Of a stretch of DNA of 35,890 bases, positions 31,340 through 35,890 are shown one piece after another. The position numbers and the translations under genes are program-made. Position 1 is the stretch's first letter. Each line of letters opens with the position of its first letter. The notes under the pieces are model-generated. The model did not search any database and was not told where the DNA came from. It saw only the letters and a program-made list of their open reading frames with translations. The stretch comes from Actinomycetota bacterium (lineage in GTDB: Bacteria; Actinomycetota; Acidimicrobiia; Acidimicrobiales; Ilumatobacteraceae). The stretch covers positions 1 to 35,890 of the forward strand of contig JAUXQB010000219.1 in the NCBI GenBank assembly GCA_030685215.1. The letters are read 5' to 3'.

Positions 31340-32211
31340 CCGTCACCTCGGCGCTCGTGCCGCTCGCGCTGTCGCTGGTGCTGGCCATGGTGGTCGGGTC
31401 CACGCATCGCTGGTTCCCGCCCGCGCTCGCCGCGCGCGCCCTGCTGGTCACGATCGCGGTGGTGGTCGTGGCGGCGGCACCCACGGTGTGGTTGGTGGCC
31501 GCCGGCTTCGTCGCGCACTTGCCACCGGTGCGCGGCGCGCTCACGTGGTGGGGCGACCCGTTCGGGCACCATCAACCGATCTCCGCCTGGTTCGGTGTGC
31601 CCGCGCTGCTCGCCGCCGTGATCGGGCTGCACCGTGCACGCGCCGTGCTGCGCACGTACCGCTCGCTCTGCACGCACGCCGGCGGCGACGTGGAGGTCGT
31701 GGTGCACGACGCACCGTTCGCGTACACGGTTCCCGGCCGCGGTGGCCAGGTGGTGCTGTCGAGTGGACTGCTGGCGCTGCTCGACGACGCCGAACAGTCG
31801 GTGGTCATCGCTCACGAGCGCGCGCATGCGCATCACCGGCACGATCGCCTCATGCTCGCCTCCGAGCTGGCAGTCAGCGTGGTGCCGGTGCTGCTCCCGC
31901 TGTCGCGTCGGGTGCTGTTCGCGCTCGAGCGATGGGCCGACGAGTCGGCGGTGCGCGTGTGTGGCGACCGAGCATTCGTCGCTCGCACGCTGGGCAAGGT
32001 GGCGCTGCGTCGCATGGCGCCGGCCGGCGCGCTGGCCGTGGGAGGTCTCGGAGTGCCCGGCAGGGTGGCGGCGCTGCTGGGACCGGAGCCGGCGGCGCCC
32101 CGCCCCTCCGATCGCGTCGCGCTGTACGGCACCATCGCCATCACCGCGGCGCTCGCCGCGTACCAGCTGCACCACCTCGGACTGCTGCTGCTCGAGATCT
32201 GTCGTCACTGA
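31336..32211 (+). CDS. M56-family membrane metallopeptidase (BlaR1-like, no sensor domain)
   Basis: The 291-residue protein has N-terminal helices (about 5-22, 35-60, 84-100), the zinc site HERAH (160-164) with a candidate third ligand Glu203 in ERWADESAV, and a C-terminal helix (about 265-285). It lacks the penicillin-binding sensor domain of BlaR1. It overlaps the repressor gene by 4 nt, as in BlaI-BlaR pairs, and probably cleaves the repressor in response to a signal. The link to copper rests on the neighbouring copCD and DUF305 genes and the shared operators. Confidence 0.9.
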   Translation: MTVTSALVPLALSLVLAMVVGSTHRWFPPALAARALLVTIAVVVVAAAPTVWLVAAGFVAHLPPVRGALTWWGDPFGHHQPISAWFGVPALLAAVIGLHRARAVLRTYRSLCTHAGGDVEVVVHDAPFAYTVPGRGGQVVLSSGLLALLDDAEQSVVIAHERAHAHHRHDRLMLASELAVSVVPVLLPLSRRVLFALERWADESAVRVCGDRAFVARTLGKVALRRMAPAGALAVGGLGVPGRVAALLGPEPAAPRPSDRVALYGTIAITAALAAYQLHHLGLLLLEICRH

Positions 32212-32214
32212 ACG

Positions 32215-32232
32215 GCCGGCGACGTCGCCGGC
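32215..32232. terminator. Perfect 18-bp palindrome, probable two-way terminator
   Basis: GCCGGCGACGTCGCCGGC lies in the 28-bp gap between the convergent M56 and VOC genes, starting 4 nt after the M56 stop. It would form a strong hairpin on either transcript. Confidence 0.5.
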
Positions 32233-32239
32233 GGTGACG

Positions 32240-32809
32240 TCAGCCGACGGGTTCCTCGACCAGCGGCTTCCACACGCTGATGGTGGGCGGGTCGGTCTCC
32301 AGCTCGGGCGCCGGGTTGCTCACCGTGGCAGCGGCGTGTGCGCGCTCGTCGTCGGTGAACGGTCGGGTGCTGTGGCAGAACTCCACCATGTTGCCGCTCG
32401 GGTCGGTGATGTAGATGCTCACGCAGAACTCGTGGTCCACTTCCAGCACGGTGTGCCCATGGCTGCGCCAGCGGTCGCGGTGGCGGTGCAGCTCGTCCAT
32501 CGACGGCGCGTCGAACGCGATGTGGTTCACCCACACCGGCAAGCCGTGCGACACGTTGACGTCGACCGGGAAGTCGTCGCCGATGGCCGGGTCGTGGATC
32601 TCCCAGAACGCCATCATGCCGGTCTCGCCGTTGGGTGACTCGTCGGTGGCGTAGAAGAAGTGCTTGCTGAACCCGGTGCTGACGCCCTCGGCGTTGGGAG
32701 GTGTGGGCGTGGCCACCACCTTCACCAGGTGGAAGCCCATCACCTCGGTGTAGAAGCGGTGCGTCTCGGCAGCATCGCGGGTGGCAAGTGCAACGTGGTG
32801 GAAGCCCAT
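32240..32809 (-). CDS. VOC-superfamily (glyoxalase/dioxygenase-fold) protein
   Basis: The 189-residue protein has two VOC half-folds. The first begins FHHVALATRDAAETHRFYTEVMGFHLV. The second has VNHIAFDAPSMDELHRHRDRW and ends DPSGNMVEFCHSTRPF. Metal ligands expected from the family are an N-terminal His, the His of VNHIAF and the Glu of GNMVEF. The reaction is unknown (ring-cleavage dioxygenase, glyoxalase or resistance protein are all possible). GAGAAT ends 6 nt before ATG 32809. It is divergent from a small membrane-protein gene. Confidence 0.88.
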   Translation of the reverse strand: MGFHHVALATRDAAETHRFYTEVMGFHLVKVVATPTPPNAEGVSTGFSKHFFYATDESPNGETGMMAFWEIHDPAIGDDFPVDVNVSHGLPVWVNHIAFDAPSMDELHRHRDRWRSHGHTVLEVDHEFCVSIYITDPSGNMVEFCHSTRPFTDDERAHAAATVSNPAPELETDPPTISVWKPLVEEPVG

Positions 32810-32815
32810 CGCAGA

Positions 32816-32821
32816 ATTCTC
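32816..32821 (-). promoter_or_regulatory. -10-like box for VOC gene
   Basis: GAGAAT on the minus strand ends 6 nt before ATG 32809. Confidence 0.35.
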
Positions 32822-32854
32822 GCGCTGTCGCGCAACCCGGCTCGCACCGAACGG

Positions 32855-32860
32855 CACACT
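32855..32860 (+). promoter_or_regulatory. -10-like box for small membrane protein gene
   Basis: CACACT ends 6 nt before ATG 32867. Confidence 0.3.
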
Positions 32861-32866
32861 GTGCGC

Positions 32867-33076
32867 ATGTTCTTCGGCAAGGACCTCATTGTCTGGTTGT
32901 TGCTCGCGCTCGGCGGCGCGCTGTTCGCGGGCAACCTGATGGCCGTCATCCGCCCGCCGGAGGCGCCCCGCGCCGACACCGACCTCGAGCAGGCGCCGCG
33001 TGCTCGCAGCCTGGCGATGGCCGCGCTCGGCCTGGTGGTGGCGGTCGCCGCGCTCGCGGCCCTCGTCACCCGTTAG
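32867..33076 (+). CDS. Small two-helix membrane protein, unknown function
   Basis: The 69-residue product has helices at about 7-28 (DLIVWLLLALGGALFAGNLM) and 49-66 (LAMAALGLVVAVAALAAL), joined by a Pro/Glu/Arg-rich loop. I do not recognise a family. The hydrophobic pattern, a -10-like CACACT 6 nt upstream and tail-to-tail packing 4 bp from the next gene support a real gene. GTG 32861, two codons earlier, is an alternative start. Confidence 0.65.
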   Translation: MFFGKDLIVWLLLALGGALFAGNLMAVIRPPEAPRADTDLEQAPRARSLAMAALGLVVAVAALAALVTR

Positions 33077-33080
33077 CGCC

Positions 33081-33314
33081 TCAGCCGATGCCGACCAGCG
33101 CGACCGCTGCGACACCGAGGAACGCCAGGCCCGCGAGCACGGCCAGCAGTGCGACGAGGTGCCGCCGATGGTTGGGATGCGGAATCGCGTCGTAGGACAC
33201 GCGCAGGTGCTCGGCGCCGTTGCGCATCGCGGCATCGTGGAACTGTTGCGCCTGCGCCGAGGATGCCGCGCCGAGGTTGCCGAGCTCGGAACCGGGGATC
33301 ATGCTGCCGTCCAT
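33081..33314 (-). CDS. Small single-helix membrane protein, unknown function
   Basis: The 77-residue product has a polar N-terminus (SSAQAQQFHDAAMRNGAEHL) and one C-terminal helix (about 52-76). I do not recognise a family. TAGGGT ends 7 nt before the ATG. It ends 4 bp from the convergent small membrane-protein gene. Confidence 0.65.
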   Translation of the reverse strand: MDGSMIPGSELGNLGAASSAQAQQFHDAAMRNGAEHLRVSYDAIPHPNHRRHLVALLAVLAGLAFLGVAAVALVGIG

Positions 33315-33321
33315 CGCGCGG

Positions 33322-33327
33322 ACCCTA
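33322..33327 (-). promoter_or_regulatory. -10-like box for single-helix protein gene
   Basis: TAGGGT on the minus strand ends 7 nt before ATG 33314. Confidence 0.45.
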
Positions 33328-33337
33328 GACGACACGC

Positions 33338-34294
33338 TCAGGGCATCGCGGCGGCCAGACGTGTCACGTCGTCGAGCTGGCCGCGTGCCACTTCGAGTTC
33401 GGGGGCGGGGAACAGCGCCACGTCGTGCGCTCCAGCGTCGGCCAGCGCGGTGACGTGCTCGACCGCGTCGTCGAACGTGCCGATCGCGCCCAGCTGCAGC
33501 CACCACTCGCGAGGCATCGAGACCAGGGCGTCGGCGCCGCCGTCGGCGAAGCGGGCGCGTACCTCGTCGGCGTGGCTGTGCGCGTCGATGGCCGGGTTCG
33601 GCGCGCTCAACCAGCCGGCCACCACGGGTGCCATCCACTCGTACGCCGTGCGTCGGTCGGCCTCGATGCACAGTGCGCTGAACGCGCTCACCCGGAACGC
33701 GCCGGCCGGTGCTGCCTGCTGCAACACGGCGCGCACGTACGCCGGGCCGGCGCCTTCGGCGAGCACCACCCCGTCGGCCACTCGACCTGCCATCGCCATC
33801 GACTTCGGGCCGCGCACGCCGGCGCACACGGGCGGCGCCTGTGCGGGCGGCTGGTCGAGGCGTACCGCGTCGAGATGCACCTCGCGACCGTGGAACGTGA
33901 CCTCCTCGCCGCGCAGCAGGCGGCGCACCACGGTGATCACTTCCTCCAACGTGGTGAGCGGACTCGGCGTGCGCGCACCCATCTGCTCCATCCAGCTCTG
34001 CACCCCGTGGCCGATGCCGGCGATCAGCCTGCCGGGTGCCAGGTTGGCCAAAGTGGCCACCTCCATCGCGGTGATGGCCGGGTTGCGCGCCACCGCCGGC
34101 AGGATGCCGAGGCCCACCTGCAGGCGCTCCGTGCGGGCCAGCGCCGTTGCCGCCAGCGAGATGCCGGCGGTGTAGAAGCAGTCTTCGATCACCCACAGCT
34201 GGTCGACCCCGCCGGTCTCCAACCGTGTGGCGAACTCGACGATGGCCGCAGGCGGGTACGAGCGGTCGAAGCACATGCCGATGGACGGGCGCAT
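33338..34294 (-). CDS. LLM-class F420-dependent oxidoreductase-like protein
   Basis: The 318-residue protein has a luciferase-like TIM barrel: VDQLWVIEDCFYTAG near the N-terminus, ALARTERLQVGLGILPAVARNPAITAMEVATLANLAPGR (the hallmark region of the family), RLIAGIGHGVQSWMEQMGA, and RRLLRGEEVTFHGRE. Actinobacterial members mostly use coenzyme F420; the substrate is unknown. ATG 34294 follows TACAGT by 6 nt and gives a standard N-terminus (RPSIGMCFDRSYPP). It lies 19 bp after the beta-lactamase-like gene in the same direction. Confidence 0.9.
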   Translation of the reverse strand: MRPSIGMCFDRSYPPAAIVEFATRLETGGVDQLWVIEDCFYTAGISLAATALARTERLQVGLGILPAVARNPAITAMEVATLANLAPGRLIAGIGHGVQSWMEQMGARTPSPLTTLEEVITVVRRLLRGEEVTFHGREVHLDAVRLDQPPAQAPPVCAGVRGPKSMAMAGRVADGVVLAEGAGPAYVRAVLQQAAPAGAFRVSAFSALCIEADRRTAYEWMAPVVAGWLSAPNPAIDAHSHADEVRARFADGGADALVSMPREWWLQLGAIGTFDDAVEHVTALADAGAHDVALFPAPELEVARGQLDDVTRLAAAMP

Positions 34295-34300
34295 GCCCGA

Positions 34301-34306
34301 ACTGTA
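34301..34306 (-). promoter_or_regulatory. -10-like box for LLM oxidoreductase gene
   Basis: TACAGT on the minus strand ends 6 nt before ATG 34294, in the 19-bp gap after the upstream stop. Confidence 0.5.
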
Positions 34307-34313
34307 TGCCGCC

Positions 34314-35546
34314 TCAGTCGACGATGGCGCTGTACACCAGGCTGCGCAGCTGACCACGGAAGTCGAACGACATCGATGGCATCAGCTGGGTCATGAACAC
34401 CACCCACATGTCCTCGATCGCGTCGACCCAGAACACGGTGGAGGCGGCACCGCCCCAGTAGTAGTCGCCGCGGGTGAGCGCGCCGGTCGCCACCTGGTCG
34501 ATGGTGGAAGCGAAGCCGAGGCCGAACCCGACGCCGACGTTGCCGTACTGCGTCAGCAGGTCGACGTCGTGCGTCGCCAGGTCGCCGCCACCGGGCAGGT
34601 GGTTCAGTCGCATCAGGTCGAGCGTGCGCGGCCCGATGATGCGATGGCCGTCGAGCTCGCCACCGCGGCGCAACATCTCGCAGAACCGGGTGTAGTCGGC
34701 CATCGTGCCGGTGAGTCCGCCGCCGCCGGAGACGAACGTGGGCGGCCGCGTGTACGCGCTGGTGGTCGGGTCGTCGAGCAGGGTGGTGGTCTTGTCGGGG
34801 TTGCGGGCGTAGTTGGCGGCGAACCGGGGCAACTCGGAGGGCGCCACCTGGAACGACGTGTCGACCATGCCCAGTGGCCCGGTGATGTGGTGCTGCAGGT
34901 ACTCGGCGAACGGCACGCCGGAGATGCGCTCGACCAGCGCACCGCACGCATCGGTGGCCAGCGAGTACATGTAGGCGGTGCCGGGCTGGAAGCGCAGCGG
35001 CACCTGCGCCAGCTTCTCCATGAACTCCGTCATCGTCGACTGCACGCCGGCGCTGCGGATCTTCAACGAGCGGTAGATCGTGTCGACCGGATGCTGGTCG
35101 CCCATGCCGGGCAGCACGCCGCCGTAGGTGAGTCCGCTGGTGTGGGAGAGCAGGTCGCGGAACGACACGGGTCGGTGCGCGGGCTCGGTGACCATGTCGT
35201 CGCCCGCGCCGGAGACCCACACTCGGTGCTCGCGCCACGAGGGGAAGAAACGAGCGACCGGGTCGTCGAGCTGGAACATGCCCTGCTCGAACAGCTGCAT
35301 CAGGGCGATGGAGGTGAGTGGCTTGGTCATCGAGTAGATGCGGAAGATGGTGTCGTCGCCGAGTGGCACCTGTCGCTCGCGGTCGCGCAGCCCGAGCGAG
35401 GCCGCGTACGCGAGGTGTCCGTGCCGCCCGACCGCCACCTGGCAGCCGGCGATCTTGCCCGGCTCCACGTAGTGGCGCTGCAGGTGTGCGGCGATGCGGT
35501 CGAGTCGAGTCGGGTCGAAACCGGCTGCGACAGGATCGTGGTTCAT
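34314..35546 (-). CDS. Serine hydrolase of the beta-lactamase / class C esterase family
   Basis: The 410-residue protein carries the SxxK nucleophile as SMTK (Ser72, Lys75). The second motif is YSL within TAYMYSLATDACGAL, and a Gly-rich WGGAAS near the C-terminus sits where the KTG-type third motif is expected. FRDLLSHTSGL is typical of the family. No signal peptide is seen, so it is probably a cytoplasmic esterase or amidase rather than a resistance beta-lactamase. It begins by ATGA overlap with the dioxygenase gene, so the two are co-translated and may act in one catabolic route. Confidence 0.92.
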   Translation of the reverse strand: MNHDPVAAGFDPTRLDRIAAHLQRHYVEPGKIAGCQVAVGRHGHLAYAASLGLRDRERQVPLGDDTIFRIYSMTKPLTSIALMQLFEQGMFQLDDPVARFFPSWREHRVWVSGAGDDMVTEPAHRPVSFRDLLSHTSGLTYGGVLPGMGDQHPVDTIYRSLKIRSAGVQSTMTEFMEKLAQVPLRFQPGTAYMYSLATDACGALVERISGVPFAEYLQHHITGPLGMVDTSFQVAPSELPRFAANYARNPDKTTTLLDDPTTSAYTRPPTFVSGGGGLTGTMADYTRFCEMLRRGGELDGHRIIGPRTLDLMRLNHLPGGGDLATHDVDLLTQYGNVGVGFGLGFASTIDQVATGALTRGDYYWGGAASTVFWVDAIEDMWVVFMTQLMPSMSFDFRGQLRSLVYSAIVD

Positions 35547-35890
35547 GTGTCCTCCGAGGTACCGAGCATGCGGATGCGGCTGAGCCACTCGTCGACGTCG
35601 ACGTAGGCGCCGTGCAGGGAACGTCGGCCACCGCCGGGGTCGAACGCGGTGCGGCCGTGCAGCACGCGCCGGTTGTGGAACACCATCACGTCGCCCGCCT
35701 GCAGGTGCACGGTCACACGCGCTCGCTCGCTGCGGCACAGCTCCTCGAACGCGTGCAGCGCGCGGTGCATCGGCTCGATCAGGGCGTTGGCGACGTCGAG
35801 CGGCTCACGCAGCGCCGTGTGGAACCGCACCTCCCGAACCGCGCCGTCGTCCGTGAGGCCGATGACCGGTGCGCGCCAGCGCAGGTCGTG
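35543..35890 (-). CDS. TauD/TfdA-family (gamma-butyrobetaine-hydroxylase-like) Fe/2-oxoglutarate dioxygenase, N-terminal part outside window
   Basis: The last 115 residues are visible and the frame is open to the edge. They contain the C-terminal iron/2-oxoglutarate region: LQAGDVMVFHNRRVLHGRTAF with the distal His ligand (VLHGR) and the following Arg-type contacts, then GAYVDVDEWLSRIRML. The NRRVLHGR wording resembles gamma-butyrobetaine and trimethyllysine hydroxylases. The first HxD half is not in the window. It overlaps the serine hydrolase gene by 4 nt. Confidence 0.88.
   Translation of the reverse strand, partial: HDLRWRAPVIGLTDDGAVREVRFHTALREPLDVANALIEPMHRALHAFEELCRSERARVTVHLQAGDVMVFHNRRVLHGRTAFDPGGGRRSLHGAYVDVDEWLSRIRMLGTSEDT

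Noticed and set aside
34314-35546. Antibiotic-resistance beta-lactamase
   Set aside because: No signal peptide, and the motifs fit the class C esterase/serine hydrolase group; it is coupled to a dioxygenase gene.
1-35890. CRISPR arrays, rRNA or tRNA genes, riboswitches
   Set aside because: No regularly spaced repeats or recognisable RNA genes were seen on either strand by reading.

Overview
The window is GC-rich actinobacterial chromosome. The gene families and their order suggest Actinomycetota, probably the class Acidimicrobiia (an Ilumatobacter-like lineage). That placement is an inference from synteny and codon style; there is no rRNA or other marker here to fix it. Two gene groups that lie on opposite sides of dnaA in mycobacteria are side by side: cwlM-trxA-trxB-(anti-sigma)-sigM-(MviN-type kinase/discoidin protein)-DUF6049-pcnA, and DUF5318-rpsF-ssb-rpsR-rplI-dnaB. 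The replication origin may therefore lie beyond the left edge.

Left part (1-10.3 kb, all minus strand): an incomplete CwlM-like protein whose amidase domain lacks the usual zinc ligands; trxA; trxB; a small membrane protein; a YhhN-type membrane protein; an ECF sigma factor with a membrane anti-sigma-like partner; a receptor-type Ser/Thr kinase with an external discoidin-like domain; a DegV protein; a DUF6049 membrane protein; a GNAT protein. Middle (10.4-23.2 kb): an HDAC-like deacetylase and pcnA, a membrane PAS-PAS-GGDEF-EAL protein, a methyltransferase, DUF5318, a gamma-glutamylcyclotransferase-like protein, a DinB-like protein, then the replication/ribosome cluster rpsF-ssb-rpsR-rplI-dnaB. 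DnaB carries two inteins, one in the Walker A loop and one at the RESG/S site. The 208-bp rplI-dnaB gap holds DnaA-box-like sequences and three perfect hairpins.

Right part (23.4-35.9 kb): two GNAT genes are separated by a 4.1-kb block (membrane-anchored metallophosphatase, PEP-synthase-like phosphotransferase without a PEP barrel, membrane protein). The block is bounded by an exact 47-bp direct repeat made from the 5' end of the left GNAT gene, so it looks like an inserted cassette. Next comes a predicted copper module: DUF305 lipoprotein, a CopC-CopD protein fused to a peptidoglycan-binding domain, a BlaI/CopY-type repressor and an M56 protease. Two near-identical CTACAC-N-GTGTAG operators lie in its control regions. 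The window ends with VOC, small membrane, F420/LLM, serine beta-lactamase-like and TauD-like genes.

A window-wide regularity is that 15 transcription-unit-initial genes have a -10-like hexamer (TANNNT, or the weaker NANNNT) ending 6-8 bases before the start codon and mostly no Shine-Dalgarno sequence. This suggests extensive leaderless transcription, and I used it to choose several starts. No tRNA, rRNA, CRISPR array or transposase was seen, and no stretch over 300 bases is gene-free.
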